64,000 nucleotides of DNA from Gelidibacter japonicus (GCF_010725055.1 NZ_BJKB01000011.1:97340-161339); one strand, 5' to 3'. Shown: positions 25,284 to 35,176, counted from the stretch's first letter. Notes: generated by a model not told the origin, from the letters alone. Program-made: numbers and translations.

Positions 25284-25291
25284 CAAAATTA
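25284..25291 (-). promoter_or_regulatory. Candidate -7 box (TAATTTTG) of pckA
   Basis: A TAnnTTTG match lies on the minus strand, 25 nt upstream of the chosen pckA start. It also argues against the longer TTG start, which would lie inside this box. Confidence 0.4.
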
Positions 25292-25319
25292 AACATTATT
25301 TTAAAGTAGGCACCTATTT

Positions 25320-25715
25320 TTAGGAATTATCCCGCTTTAGTTTTAAAAAATTCAGCAACATTAACGCCCAGGCACTAATGAGCAGCAATCCGCCTATCGG
25401 GGTTATAAAGCCGACACTTTTAAAATTGATCCCTGTTACATCCATGGTTGACAGACCATAGATGGAACCCGAAAAAAACACGACTCCTATAAGGACCAAA
25501 TAAAAAATAATGTTCTTCGATTTTGCGTTTAAAAATGATGTACCACCAACAAACAACAACATGATGGCATGGTACATTTGATACCGAACCCCTGTCTCAA
25601 AGGTCTGCAGTGCCTCAGTAGAGAGTACCTCCTTTAAACCATGGGCGGCAAAAGCTCCTAGTGCAATGGCAACAATTCCAAATATTGCTGCTGTAATCAA
25701 AATTGTTCTATTCAT
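25320..25715 (-). CDS. DUF423 small membrane protein
   Basis: A 131-residue protein with four hydrophobic segments. Diagnostic DUF423 features are the N-terminal FGIVAIALGAFAAHGLKEVLS, FETGVRYQMYHAIMLLF, and the late FSGSIYGL...ITPIGGLLLISAWALM. Members are inner membrane proteins of unknown function. It lies upstream of pckA on the same strand with a gap of 60 bp that contains the pckA -7 box, so it is likely a separate unit. Confidence 0.9.
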   Translation of the reverse strand: MNRTILITAAIFGIVAIALGAFAAHGLKEVLSTEALQTFETGVRYQMYHAIMLLFVGGTSFLNAKSKNIIFYLVLIGVVFFSGSIYGLSTMDVTGINFKSVGFITPIGGLLLISAWALMLLNFLKLKRDNS

Positions 25716-25801
25716 TATATTTATATTTTTGACTTCAATAACCGATAGTTATTTAGTAAATTCGTGTTTGCAACGAACAAAATTACTCAACAATTCCCAT
25801 T

Positions 25802-27166
25802 ATGCGAAAGATTCTAGTCATAGGTTCAGGAAAATCTTCATCTTATTTAATTAAATATTTATTGGACAAATCAACGGAAGAGGATTTACATATTATTGTT
25901 GGGGATATTGACATTCGAAATGCCCAAAAACTGATCAATGACCATGAGAATGGACATGCTATCACCTTGGATGTATTCAATCATCATTCCCGTAAGGAGG
26001 CCATTGAAAATGCCGATATTGTGGTGTCCATGCTTCCGGCCCGTTATCATATTGAGGTGGCCAGAGACTGTATCACACTTGGTAAGAATATGGTCACTGC
26101 CTCATATGTCAGTAAAGAGATGGAAGACCTTGATACTGCAGCGAAAAACAAAGGTTTGGTCTTTATGAACGAAATTGGTGTGGACCCGGGCATTGACCAT
26201 ATGAGTGCCATGAAAGTTATTGACAGTATCAGGGCTAAAGGAGGAAAGATGGTATTGTTTGAATCGTTTGCTGGCGGATTGGTCGCTCCAGAAAGCGATA
26301 ACAACCTGTGGAATTATAAGTTTACCTGGAACCCAAGAAATGTGGTAGTTGCTGGTCAAGGAAGTGCCGCAAAATTCATTCAGGAAGGCAACTATAAATA
26401 CATTCCTTACCACCGATTATTCAGAAGAACAGAATTTTTGGAAGTGGATGGTTACGGACGTTTTGAAGCTTATGCCAATAGAGATTCGCTCAAATACCAA
26501 AGCGTTTACGGCTTAGATGAAATCAAAACACTGTATCGAGGAACCATGCGTAGGGTTGGCTTTAGTAGGGCGTGGAATATCTTTGTTCAATTGGGGATGA
26601 CCGATGATAGTTATACTATTGACGACAGTGAAAACATGAGTTATCGTGATTTCGTAAATGCGTTTTTACCCTATAGCCATACCGATTCGGTAGAACTGAA
26701 ATTCAGATTATCACTTAAAATTGACCAGGATGATATTGTTTGGGAAAAGCTCGAGGAATTGGATCTTTTCAACAGTAAAAAAATGGTAGGCCTCAAAAGA
26801 GCCACACCAGCCGAAATACTTCAAAAAATACTAATGGACAGTTGGATGCTTGAAGAACATGAGAAAGACATGATTGTCATGTACCACAAATTTGGTTATA
26901 AACTGAATGGTAAAATGCACCAGATTGAGTCCACTATGGTTACTCTGGGCGAAGACCAAACTTATACGGCCATGGCAAAAACGGTCGGCCTCCCGGTAGC
27001 TATTGCAACTTTGGCTATTTTAAATGAGAAAATAACGACGCCTGGCGTCCAAATTCCGATAACAAAAGAGGTCTACGGACCAATTTTAAAAGAATTGGAG
27101 GAATTTGACATTATCTTTACTGAAAAAGAAGTACCTTATTTGGGCTATAATCCATTGAATGTGTAG
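25802..27166 (+). CDS. Saccharopine dehydrogenase family protein
   Basis: A 454-residue enzyme with an N-terminal Rossmann motif (ILVIGSGKSSSYLIKYLL) and a saccharopine reductase-like C-terminal domain (NEIGVDPGIDHMSAMKVID, FESFAGGLVAPESDNNLWNYKFTWNP). It most resembles the glutamate-forming, LYS9-type saccharopine dehydrogenase that links lysine and alpha-aminoadipate semialdehyde. An Lrp/AsnC regulator follows in the same direction, which fits amino acid-responsive control. Lysine catabolism is more likely than synthesis in this phylum, but this is inference. Confidence 0.9.
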   Translation: MRKILVIGSGKSSSYLIKYLLDKSTEEDLHIIVGDIDIRNAQKLINDHENGHAITLDVFNHHSRKEAIENADIVVSMLPARYHIEVARDCITLGKNMVTASYVSKEMEDLDTAAKNKGLVFMNEIGVDPGIDHMSAMKVIDSIRAKGGKMVLFESFAGGLVAPESDNNLWNYKFTWNPRNVVVAGQGSAAKFIQEGNYKYIPYHRLFRRTEFLEVDGYGRFEAYANRDSLKYQSVYGLDEIKTLYRGTMRRVGFSRAWNIFVQLGMTDDSYTIDDSENMSYRDFVNAFLPYSHTDSVELKFRLSLKIDQDDIVWEKLEELDLFNSKKMVGLKRATPAEILQKILMDSWMLEEHEKDMIVMYHKFGYKLNGKMHQIESTMVTLGEDQTYTAMAKTVGLPVAIATLAILNEKITTPGVQIPITKEVYGPILKELEEFDIIFTEKEVPYLGYNPLNV

Positions 27167-27308
27167 GGTCAAATTTGAAATTTGAAATTCCAAAAAACGA
27201 AAAAATCTGAAGGAACAGAATAAAGCCCTATGCCGCACAACAACGAAGCGTAAAAGTTTGATGTTGAAAATTGATAGTCCGATATTAAAAATCAATATAT
27301 AAATCTAT

Positions 27309-27330
27309 GAGATTCCCGTTTTCGCGGGAA
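27309..27330 (+). repeat. AGATTCC palindrome next to the lrp-like start codon
   Basis: A hairpin element with TTCCCG and CGGGAA arms (consensus AGATTCCYGYYTNCGCRGGAA) ends about 7 nt before the ATG at 27337. The same element in the same orientation is found at 45903-45924 and on the minus strand at 53725-53746. Confidence 0.7.
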
Positions 27331-27336
27331 GTGAAT

Positions 27337-27807
27337 ATGAAAATAGTCAATCAAAATATACAAATTGATGGTATCGACAAAAAGATACTCCGTGCGCTAA
27401 TGGCCGATGCCAGAACGCCCATTCTGGAAATTGCCAGAAGTGTGGGCATTTCAGGAGCTGCCATTCATCAACGGTTGAGGAAATTAGAGAAGTCAGGTTT
27501 GATAGCAGGATCAAAATTCATCATTAATCCGAAGGTTTTGGGCTATACCACCATGGCTTTTGTTGGCATTTACTTGGACAAGGCCATGAGCAATCCAGAA
27601 GCGGTCAAGCAGCTCCAAAAAATCCCCGAAGTATTGGAATGCCATTACACTACGGGAAATTGGAGTATTTTTATAAAAATTCTCTGTAAGGACAATGAGC
27701 ATTTGATGCATTTGCTCAACAAGGAAATCCAATCCATCTCCGGTGTATCCCGAACAGAGACCTTTATCTCCTTAAATCAACAGATTGACAGACAGATTGA
27801 AGTTTAA
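27337..27807 (+). CDS. Lrp/AsnC-family transcriptional regulator
   Basis: A 156-residue regulator. The N-terminal helix-turn-helix of AsnC type is visible as IDKKILRALMADARTPILEIARSVGISGAAIHQRLRKLEKSGLI. The C-terminal RAM/ligand-binding alpha-beta domain includes VLECHYTTGNWSIFIKILCKDNEHLMHLL. I prefer the ATG at 27337 over that at 27307, because the extra ten codons are the palindromic repeat. It probably binds an amino acid, oligomerises and controls the adjacent saccharopine dehydrogenase-like gene and/or others. Confidence 0.92.
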   Translation: MKIVNQNIQIDGIDKKILRALMADARTPILEIARSVGISGAAIHQRLRKLEKSGLIAGSKFIINPKVLGYTTMAFVGIYLDKAMSNPEAVKQLQKIPEVLECHYTTGNWSIFIKILCKDNEHLMHLLNKEIQSISGVSRTETFISLNQQIDRQIEV

Positions 27808-27821
27808 CAATATCATAAAAA

Positions 27822-27853
27822 CAAAAAACTCCTGATAATTTCAGGAGTTTTTC
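27822..27853. terminator. Bidirectional terminator after the lrp-like gene
   Basis: Stem AAAACTCCTGA pairs with TCAGGAGTTTT, with A- and T-tracts on the two sides, between convergent genes ending at 27807 and 27870. Confidence 0.9.
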
Positions 27854-27869
27854 ATATCATTTGGTGATG

Positions 27870-28592
27870 TCAATCGCGAGACATAAAGATCTGAAGCACG
27901 TACCAGAACAATAGCATTAAGGAGGCGAACAATCCCAGTGCCGCAGGTATATAATCATCAGTCGAATATTTGTTCACTAAGTTGGATGTTTGGTACAAGA
28001 TTGAGCCACCGGCCAGAAGGCACATGCCCACTGAAAACCATAGGCCCAGGTTAAACCCGAATAATATTCCGGCAACAATCAATCCAAGGGCGATGAAAAA
28101 TCCGACTGTTAACCCCGTTCTAAGAAATGAGAAATCCTTTTTGGTTAAAAACACCACGGCAGATAATCCCGTGAACAAGGCCAACGTGACAATTGCCGCC
28201 TGGTTTAAAATCTCAGGACCAGAATCCATATAATAAGCCGCTATATAAATTAAAGGCACAAAAATAAACGCCTGCGCCAGGATATACAGACCAAAGGCCA
28301 AGTACTGCTTATTCTTATCGGGGGATTTCATGGTCATTCGTTCCGCATAGTTGGTAATGAACATAAAACCACCCAACATGATCAGCCATTTGTAACCTTG
28401 GGTCATGGACAAGGCAAAATTGACAATGGTTTCACTCTGCAATAATAAATATTCAAAAATGATAAAGACCAGAACGCCGCCGGCAACGTGTCCATAGGTT
28501 TTCTTGTAAAAATCAACACGCTCTGCATCAGAGGTGTGCACCAGTAGTTTAGCATCAAAACTATCAAAAGGACTTTCAGTAGGTTGTTCCAT
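27870..28592 (-). CDS. Bax inhibitor-1/YccA family membrane protein
   Basis: A 240-residue protein with a short cytoplasmic N-terminus (residues 1-35) and seven hydrophobic segments. The region ALFTGLSAVVFLTKKDFSFLRTGLTVGFFIALG and the preceding YILAQAFIFVPLIYIAAYY match the Bax inhibitor-1-like family (YccA/YbhL type). Such proteins are inner membrane proteins with proposed roles in cation leak or protease (FtsH) modulation. It is transcribed alone. Confidence 0.88.
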   Translation of the reverse strand: MEQPTESPFDSFDAKLLVHTSDAERVDFYKKTYGHVAGGVLVFIIFEYLLLQSETIVNFALSMTQGYKWLIMLGGFMFITNYAERMTMKSPDKNKQYLAFGLYILAQAFIFVPLIYIAAYYMDSGPEILNQAAIVTLALFTGLSAVVFLTKKDFSFLRTGLTVGFFIALGLIVAGILFGFNLGLWFSVGMCLLAGGSILYQTSNLVNKYSTDDYIPAALGLFASLMLLFWYVLQIFMSRD

Positions 28593-28978
28593 AAATTTGG
28601 TATGTTAAGTTAGAGGATAAAAATAAGAAAAATTAAATACCAAACAACATCATGACATAGTATAAGCCATTTCTTCAAAGATTAAAATAGTCTTCTCCAT
28701 AGTGTTTTGAATAAAATTAGATGAAATTTCGAATCAATCGATAGCATGTCAATCCATTAGCAGGTAAAATATGATAATGGAGTAAAGCGCTGATTTAATA
28801 TCTCCAGCTCATTCTGGAAAAATAAAAAAATTGACCATTTGTTAAAGTTTTAAGAAAATTTCCTACTTTAGCCCTGATTATCAAGCACTGAAGCTTTTGA
28901 AATCACCCAAATCAACCTAAAGAAAACCTTGTCCTTATTATTAAGCGACAATGTTTTTGTCAACTTAAAACCTATATT
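28593..28978. other. Intergenic region with a candidate promoter
   Basis: 386 bp without a gene. It holds the candidate promoter at 28838-28871 for the lipoprotein gene, and AT-rich DNA otherwise. Confidence 0.4.
28838..28871 (+). promoter_or_regulatory. Candidate promoter of the 28979 lipoprotein gene
   Basis: TTTG (28838-28841) and TACTTTAG (28864-28871, one mismatch to TAnnTTTG) are separated by 22 nt. This spacing fits Bacteroidota promoters. The leader would be about 100 nt. Confidence 0.4.
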
Positions 28979-29494
28979 ATGAAAAATCGAAACTTTTTTT
29001 GCATTCTATTTTTTTCAATGATCATGTTGTCATGTAGCAGTGATGATTCCAATAATGATCCTATTGAAGGCCCTGGATTCAACGCCACAATCAGCGGTGG
29101 CACATTTTCCAATTACAGTTTCAAACTTGGGGCTTATGAAGCGGTAAAGGGTTCCAATGGCAACACCCTAAGAATTACAATGGCCGATAAAAACGGCAAA
29201 CAGATTACTCTATTCCTAAACAGTTCCGGAGGCTTCGACAAAGGTACTGTGAAACAAATGGGAGATGTTGATTCGGATAAGTCTATAACTTATGTGGAGA
29301 TTAAAAATAACGAACCATCAGCGCAGTATTTTTCACAAAGCGGCACCTTAAAAATCACCAACAACCGAGAACACCCATCAAATTCACAAAAAAGTGTAAT
29401 CTCCGGGGAGTTCAATATTGTAGCATCTACAACTGATGGCACTATTTCCATAACGATGAAGGGTTCTTTTAATGATCTTGAGTATGTGAAATAA
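28979..29494 (+). CDS. Small lipoprotein of unknown function
   Basis: A 171-residue protein with a lipoprotein signal (MKNRNFFCILFFSMIMLSCSS; lipobox LSCS) followed by an acidic linker (DDSNNDPIEG) of the kind that marks surface-exposed lipoproteins in Bacteroidota. The remaining ~140 residues look like an all-beta domain (FSNYSFKLGAYEA, LRITMADKNGKQITLFL, GTLKITNN, ISGEFNIVAS, ISITMKGSFNDLEY). It resembles the small DUF6252-like lipoproteins, but I am not sure of the family. It is monocistronic, with a terminator after it. Confidence 0.75.
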   Translation: MKNRNFFCILFFSMIMLSCSSDDSNNDPIEGPGFNATISGGTFSNYSFKLGAYEAVKGSNGNTLRITMADKNGKQITLFLNSSGGFDKGTVKQMGDVDSDKSITYVEIKNNEPSAQYFSQSGTLKITNNREHPSNSQKSVISGEFNIVASTTDGTISITMKGSFNDLEYVK

Positions 29495-29519
29495 ATCCAC
29501 TCGTTATAAAGTCAAATAC

Positions 29520-29564
29520 AAAAAAAACCGAATTTCACCTGATTAAGGTAAATTCGGTTTTTAT
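29520..29564. terminator. Bidirectional terminator after the lipoprotein gene
   Basis: Arms AAACCGAATTT and AAATTCGGTTT enclose a smaller inner stem (ACC/GGT). A-runs and T-runs flank the element, between genes ending at 29494 and 29586. Confidence 0.88.
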
Positions 29565-29585
29565 ATATTGAGCTGTGTCTATGAC

Positions 29586-30293
29586 TTAATCTCTTCCGCC
29601 AAAAACTTGCATTGCCCAGTATAACAACGAAGCCAAGGCACCGATGGCAGCTACCAGATAAGTTCTTGCAGCCCACTTCAACGCATCTTCCGACCCTTTG
29701 TATTCTTCCGGAGTCAGCATGTTTTTTCCTTTTAACCAAGCCAAAGCTCTATTACTGGCATCATATTCCACTGGCAAAGTGATAAAGCTAAATAGTGTGG
29801 CAAATCCCATGAACACCAACCCGGCGATAGCAATATAATAGCCAAATCCAGCACCGGCAGCGGCACCAAGAATTAAACCACCAATGACCAACCATTGCGA
29901 CATTCCTGATGTTACACTCACCACTGGCACCAATGCCGAACGCATTTTCAAGGCACTATACGCTTGTGCATGTTGCACCGCATGACCACATTCGTGGGCA
30001 GCAACGGCGGCAGCAGCGGCATTGCGTTGTGAGTATACAGATTCACTTAAATTAACCGTTTTATTTGCTGGATTGTAATGGTCAGTCAATTGTCCTTTTA
30101 CGGAAATAACTTCCACATCAGTAATGCCATTGTCGGCCAACATTTTCTCAGCAATTTCCTTTCCGCTCATGCCATTTCTTAAATGGATTTGCGAGTACTT
30201 TTTAAATTTTTGTTTTAATTGATTGCTTACCAGCCAGCTTACTAGCGCGATACCACCAATCAAAATCCAATAGCCCATGCCTATTCCTCCCAT
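29586..30293 (-). CDS. YugP-like zinc metallopeptidase
   Basis: A 235-residue membrane metalloprotease-like protein of the neutral zinc metallopeptidase type (B. subtilis YugP relatives). The zinc motif HExxH-like AAHECGHAVQHAQ is at about residues 98-110. Hydrophobic segments lie at the N-terminus, in the middle (about 125-180) and at the C-terminus. The spacer VKGQLTDHYNPANKTVNLSESVY before the zinc site is typical. Substrates are unknown for the family. Confidence 0.9.
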   Translation of the reverse strand: MGGIGMGYWILIGGIALVSWLVSNQLKQKFKKYSQIHLRNGMSGKEIAEKMLADNGITDVEVISVKGQLTDHYNPANKTVNLSESVYSQRNAAAAAVAAHECGHAVQHAQAYSALKMRSALVPVVSVTSGMSQWLVIGGLILGAAAGAGFGYYIAIAGLVFMGFATLFSFITLPVEYDASNRALAWLKGKNMLTPEEYKGSEDALKWAARTYLVAAIGALASLLYWAMQVFGGRD

Positions 30294-30522
30294 ATTAATT
30301 TATATTTTTAATTTGTACTAAATATAGCAAAAAGTAAGCCAATTTGACATTAGGAAATTTTGTCAGTTCCTCAGATATCTCCGTGGCTTCGTTCCACTTA
30401 AAAATAACTATAATGACAGAATAAGCCCCAGCTATCTTTAAACTCTCCCTCTTCTAAAATAAAAACTCCTACATTATTTCGGCAGAATCTGCGACCATGA
30501 TGGAGTGGGTTCTCCTGATTTT

Positions 30523-33501
30523 CTATCCAACAATATTCACAATCTTTCCAGGGACCACAATCACTTTTTTAGGTGTTCGTCCTTCCAATTGTGCCAAGGT
30601 TTTTTCGTGTGTCATCACTTCTTTTTCAATGTCTTCTTTAGTCATATCCATTGGCAATTCCAATGTGAATTTTACTTTCCCATTAAATGAAATTGGATAT
30701 TTCTTAGTGCTTTCTACCAAATGCTTTGCATCAAATATCGGAAATGGTGCAGTAGAAATGGATTCATCATGTCCTAACTGATTCCACAATTCTTCGGCAA
30801 TATGTGGCGCATAAGGTGACAATAAAATTAAAAGAGGCTCCAAGATTTCCTTACTGGCACATTTTTGAGCCGTCAATTCGTTCACTGCAATCATAAATGT
30901 GGAGACTGAAGTATTGAAGGAGAAGCTTTCGATATCCTCTTCTACCTTCTTAATGGTTTTGTGAAGGGTTTTTAAAGATTCTGCGGTCGGTTCAACTTCG
31001 GTAACCTTTAAGCCATTGTCGCCCATATATAATTTCCATAGTTTCTTAAGAAACCCATTGACGCCAGAAATTCCAGCGGTATTCCAAGGTTTGGCTTGTT
31101 CCAATGGACCGAGGAACATTTCGTACATACGAAGACTATCGGCACCGTATTGTTCACATATCGCGTCTGGATTGACGACGTTGTATTTAGATTTTGACAT
31201 TTTTTCGACTTCATGTCCAACTTTATAAGTGTCATTGTCTCCTTCAATAACATGTCCATTTTCTCCTATAAAAATGGCATCCCTAAAATCCTTACCAAAT
31301 TCTTTATCATTTTTTAAGTCGTCGATATTTAATTCATCTGAAGGGTTGACATAGTCTACTTTTACATGTAGCGGTGAAATTTCTATAGTGAATGGCTTAG
31401 AAAAATTTTCATTATTCTTCTCAATAATGTAATAATCTCTAATTCGTTGTTTCAATTTCTTAGCAACTTCAGAATCAGAAAGAATTAATTCAGAATATTT
31501 TCTTGAAACAAAAAAATCGGTATAGACCCTCTCAGTTTCTTCAGACTCACTATTGGCCACGACTCTATAAACCAAAGCACTCGTCCCCAAGATCATCCCT
31601 TGATTGATCAGCTTTTTAAAAGGCTCTTCAATACTGACAAAACCTCTATCTTTCATAAACTTGACCCAAAAACGGGAGTAGAGCAAATGGCCTGTGGCGT
31701 GTTCGCTTCCGCCAATGTACAAATCGACGTCTTTCCAATACTCTAAAGCTTCTTCACCGGCAAAAACCTCATCATTCTGGGCATCCATATATCTGAAGAA
31801 ATACCACGAGCTACCCGCCCAACCCGGCATGGTGTTCAACTCGAGTGGAAACACAGTTTCATTATCAATGTTTTCATTTTTGACAACCTCACCTTTTTGA
31901 GTGTCCCAAGCCCAAACATCGGCGCGCCCCAAAGGCGGTTCACCAGTTTCGGTTGGTAAATATTTTTCGACTTCTGGCAAACGGATCGGCAAATATTGTT
32001 TATCGATCATTTGTGGCAGGCCATCCACGTAATACACAGGAAAAGGTTCACCCCAATAGCGCTGACGGGAGAACACCGCATCACGCAATCGGTAGTTGAT
32101 TTTCCCTTCACCTTGACCTAATTTCTCAAGTTCTGAAATAGCCTTTTTGGTGGCTTCTTTATAGGACAAGCCGTTTAAAAAGTCAGAATTTGAAATGACC
32201 ACATTGTCTTTTGATGCATACGCTTCTTCGGAAATATCAATCCCCTCGAAAATATTAGGAATTGGAATGTTGAAATGTTTTGCAAAGTCATAATCACGCT
32301 GATCACCACAAGGTACGGACATCACTGCACCGGTTCCGTAGCCCGCCAATACATAATCGCCAATCCAAATGGGAATGGGCTCTTTTGAGAATGGATGTTC
32401 GGCATAAGCTCCGGTAAAAACACCCGTGATGGTCTTGACATCTGACATACGGTCGCGCTCGCTTCGTTTGGCGGTCGTTTTTATATAAGCTTCAACTTCC
32501 AATTTCTGCGCGTCCGTTACAATGTTTTCTACAAGATCATGTTCCGGAGCCAAGGTCATAAAACTCACACCAAAAATGGTATCAGGTCTAGTTGTAAATA
32601 CAGGAATCTTGAACTCCGAATTCTGAACTTTGAACTCCACTTGTGCGCCAATCGATTTCCCAATCCAGTTGCGCTGGCTTTCCTTTAATGACTCTGTCCA
32701 ATCAATATCATTTAAACCATGAAGCAGGCGTTCGGCATAGGCAGAAATCCGCATGCTCCACTGGGTCATTTTCTTCCTAACTACCATATGTCCGCCTCGT
32801 TCTGACACGCCATTGACAATTTCGTCATTGGCCAACACGGTTCCCAAAGCAGGGCACCAATTGACTTCGGTTTCTGCCAAATAGGTCAGTCTGTATTTTA
32901 AAAGAATTTCCTGTTTCTTTTCTGATGAAAAAGCAGCCCATTCCGATGCTGAAAACGATTCGATATGATCATCGCAAACCGCATCGACATTGGCATTTCC
33001 TTCAGAAGCAAAAATTGAAATCAATGTATCGATCGATTCGGCCTTATTGGATGTGTTATTATACCAAGAGTCAAACAATTGGATGAAAATCCACTGCGTC
33101 CATTTATAATACGACGGATCAGAAGTCCGCACTTCCCTGCTCCAGTCAAACGAGAATCCAATCTGATCCAACTGACGGCGATAGGTTTTGATATTTTCTT
33201 CCGTAGTTAGTGCTGGATGTTGTCCGGTTTGAATGGCATATTGCTCTGCAGGCAATCCAAAACTGTCATAACCTTGAGGATGCAACACATTAAACCCTTT
33301 GTGACGTTTGTAACGGGAATAAATATCGCTGGCAATATAGCCTAGGGGATGTCCCACATGGAGTCCTGCACCACTTGGGTAAGGAAACATGTCCAAAACA
33401 TAGTATTTTGGTTTTTCGCTATCATTTTTGGCCTTGAAAGTTTGGCTTTTCGCCCAAAAGTCTTGCCACTTTTTTTCTATCTCGTTAAAATTATAAGTCA
33501 T
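30523..33501 (-). CDS. leuS: Leucyl-tRNA synthetase
   Basis: A 992-residue class Ia synthetase charging tRNA-Leu. HIGH is seen as PYPSGAGLHVGHPLGY and KMSKS as VEKMSKSKYNVVNPD. The CP1 editing domain is present (VFTTRPDTIFGVSFM; YGTGAVMSVPCGDQRDYDFA). An insertion of about 120 residues before KMSKS (ALVYRVVANSESEETERVYTDF...) makes it longer than the E. coli enzyme. I start at the ATG at 33501 (MTYNFNEIEKKWQDFW), as the longer frame begins with TTG in repeat-like DNA. A TAAATTTG (minus, 33619-33626) lies about 120 nt upstream. Confidence 0.97.
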   Translation of the reverse strand: MTYNFNEIEKKWQDFWAKSQTFKAKNDSEKPKYYVLDMFPYPSGAGLHVGHPLGYIASDIYSRYKRHKGFNVLHPQGYDSFGLPAEQYAIQTGQHPALTTEENIKTYRRQLDQIGFSFDWSREVRTSDPSYYKWTQWIFIQLFDSWYNNTSNKAESIDTLISIFASEGNANVDAVCDDHIESFSASEWAAFSSEKKQEILLKYRLTYLAETEVNWCPALGTVLANDEIVNGVSERGGHMVVRKKMTQWSMRISAYAERLLHGLNDIDWTESLKESQRNWIGKSIGAQVEFKVQNSEFKIPVFTTRPDTIFGVSFMTLAPEHDLVENIVTDAQKLEVEAYIKTTAKRSERDRMSDVKTITGVFTGAYAEHPFSKEPIPIWIGDYVLAGYGTGAVMSVPCGDQRDYDFAKHFNIPIPNIFEGIDISEEAYASKDNVVISNSDFLNGLSYKEATKKAISELEKLGQGEGKINYRLRDAVFSRQRYWGEPFPVYYVDGLPQMIDKQYLPIRLPEVEKYLPTETGEPPLGRADVWAWDTQKGEVVKNENIDNETVFPLELNTMPGWAGSSWYFFRYMDAQNDEVFAGEEALEYWKDVDLYIGGSEHATGHLLYSRFWVKFMKDRGFVSIEEPFKKLINQGMILGTSALVYRVVANSESEETERVYTDFFVSRKYSELILSDSEVAKKLKQRIRDYYIIEKNNENFSKPFTIEISPLHVKVDYVNPSDELNIDDLKNDKEFGKDFRDAIFIGENGHVIEGDNDTYKVGHEVEKMSKSKYNVVNPDAICEQYGADSLRMYEMFLGPLEQAKPWNTAGISGVNGFLKKLWKLYMGDNGLKVTEVEPTAESLKTLHKTIKKVEEDIESFSFNTSVSTFMIAVNELTAQKCASKEILEPLLILLSPYAPHIAEELWNQLGHDESISTAPFPIFDAKHLVESTKKYPISFNGKVKFTLELPMDMTKEDIEKEVMTHEKTLAQLEGRTPKKVIVVPGKIVNIVG

Positions 33502-33618
33502 AAATCTTCGTATCGTTGATCTCTCGCAGAGACGCAAAACCGCGCAGCTTATATTTAGAATGAAACTTGGCGACTCTGCTTCCGATAACTATCGGGACTG
33601 CGAACATTATTCAGACCG

Positions 33619-33626
33619 CAAATTTA
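33619..33626 (-). promoter_or_regulatory. Candidate -7 box (TAAATTTG) of leuS
   Basis: A TAnnTTTG match lies on the minus strand about 118 nt upstream of the leuS ATG. The -33 element is not clear. Confidence 0.35.
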
Positions 33627-33716
33627 AACTTATTATAACAATGTTGAAAGTTTAAACGTTGTAAACCTTAACAGATTAGATTTGTTTCATATTTTTACAG
33701 CTTCAACTAAAATTCT

Positions 33717-34595
33717 ATGAGTTCATCTTTTGACAGATATCAAAAACGAAAATTAATTTCGTCTTACTTTTCTGTGGTTATCAGTATTGCTTTGGTCCTT
33801 TTCTTATTGGGCTGCCTAGGGCTTTTGGTATTAAACGCCAAAAAAGTTGCCGACCATTTTAAAGAACAGGTGGTCGTGACCATCTATTTAAACGATTCTG
33901 CTAAAGAAGTTGAAGTCAAGCAGCTTGAAAAGAGTCTAGCCATGGCAGAATACACCAAAAGCACGGAATACGTCTCCAAAGAAGCGGCTGCCGAATCGAT
34001 GAAAGCAGAAACCGGTGAGGATTTTATGGATTTTGTGGGCTACAATCCGCTTCAAAACTCCATTGATGTGCATTTGAAAGCCGATTTTGTAACTACAGAA
34101 ACGCTGGCCTCCATTACTGAAGAATTGGCTACGAAAAAGTTTATTGAAGAAATCCGCTATGATAATGATTTGGTGGAATTGATGAATGATAACGTCAAGA
34201 AAATTACCTTTTGGGTCTTAATCATCAGTGGTATTTTCACCTTGATTGCGGTTCTATTGATCAATAGTTCTATCCGATTGGCGGTGTACTCCAAACGATT
34301 TATCATCAAAACAATGCAGATGGTGGGGGCAACCAAGGCCTTTATCCGTAGACCTTTCATTTATAAAAGCGTACAATTGGGCATTATTGGAGCCATTATA
34401 GCCTTAATTGGCATGGGCATCGTGCTGTATTATCTCAATGAAACGTTTATGGAATTACAACTGCTATCTAACCCGATTTTGATTGGTGGACTGTTTTTGG
34501 CCATTTTCCTTTTAGGAATCCTCATTACATGGATCAGCACGTTTATAGCCACGCAACGCTTCCTGAACTTGAAGACGGACGCGCTGTATTATTGA
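33717..34595 (+). CDS. ftsX: Cell division protein FtsX
   Basis: A 292-residue FtsX-type permease-like protein. It has an N-terminal membrane segment (about residues 20-45), an extracytoplasmic domain (EQVVVTIYLNDSAKE...YVSKEAAAESM), and three C-terminal membrane helices with KTMQMVGATKAFIRRPFIYKSVQLGIIGA. With the ATPase FtsE it would regulate peptidoglycan hydrolases during division. ftsE is not in this window, so the pair is split. It starts a rightward series: DUF3098, uppP, truB. Confidence 0.93.
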   Translation: MSSSFDRYQKRKLISSYFSVVISIALVLFLLGCLGLLVLNAKKVADHFKEQVVVTIYLNDSAKEVEVKQLEKSLAMAEYTKSTEYVSKEAAAESMKAETGEDFMDFVGYNPLQNSIDVHLKADFVTTETLASITEELATKKFIEEIRYDNDLVELMNDNVKKITFWVLIISGIFTLIAVLLINSSIRLAVYSKRFIIKTMQMVGATKAFIRRPFIYKSVQLGIIGAIIALIGMGIVLYYLNETFMELQLLSNPILIGGLFLAIFLLGILITWISTFIATQRFLNLKTDALYY

Positions 34596-34818
34596 TGCAT
34601 ACTTTTGAATGATTGGAATCATAAACGTTTGCCAAATAAAACAAAGAGAGTTTCAGCGATAAGAGTGAACAAAATTTTAAGTAGAATACGCTGTGTCAAT
34701 CTTTCTTAAATTCTGTAACACTTTCCAAATCGTCAATAAGCCCCAACTATTTAGATACTATTAACGAAAAGGTTTAAATAAATCCGTTAATTTGCAACCT
34801 AATAATATTGTAATCGTC

Positions 34819-35088
34819 ATGGGAGAGAAAAAACGCAGAGAAAGCGCCAACAGCAATTTTATTTTCGGCAAAAGAAATTACAAGTTTATGCTCATTGGCT
34901 TGGGTGTTATCGCATTGGGTTTTATACTAATGTCCGGTGGGGGCAGTGACGACCCCAATGTTTTCAATCCCGAAATTTTTAATTGGAGACGCATCCGCTT
35001 AGCACCTACCTTAGTACTCATTGGTTTTGGTATTCAAGTCTATGCCATTTTGTTGGATCCGAGCAAAAACAAAAACTCCAAAACTTAA
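34819..35088 (+). CDS. DUF3098 two-helix membrane protein
   Basis: An 89-residue protein starting at the ATG at 34819 (MGEKKRRESANSNFIFGKRNYKFMLIGL). Two membrane helices flank the loop SGGGSDDPNVFNPEIFNWRRIRLAPTLVLIGF, the signature of DUF3098. The longer frame from a TTG at 34792 is less likely. It sits between ftsX and uppP, an arrangement consistent with an envelope function, but the function is not known. Confidence 0.9.
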   Translation: MGEKKRRESANSNFIFGKRNYKFMLIGLGVIALGFILMSGGGSDDPNVFNPEIFNWRRIRLAPTLVLIGFGIQVYAILLDPSKNKNSKT

Positions 35089-35176
35089 AAATTCCTGCGC
35101 AACATTCAGACTGGCAATTTCCAATTTCACTCATTCTGTCATTCTTGGAATTTGAATCTTGATAATTAATTACCTT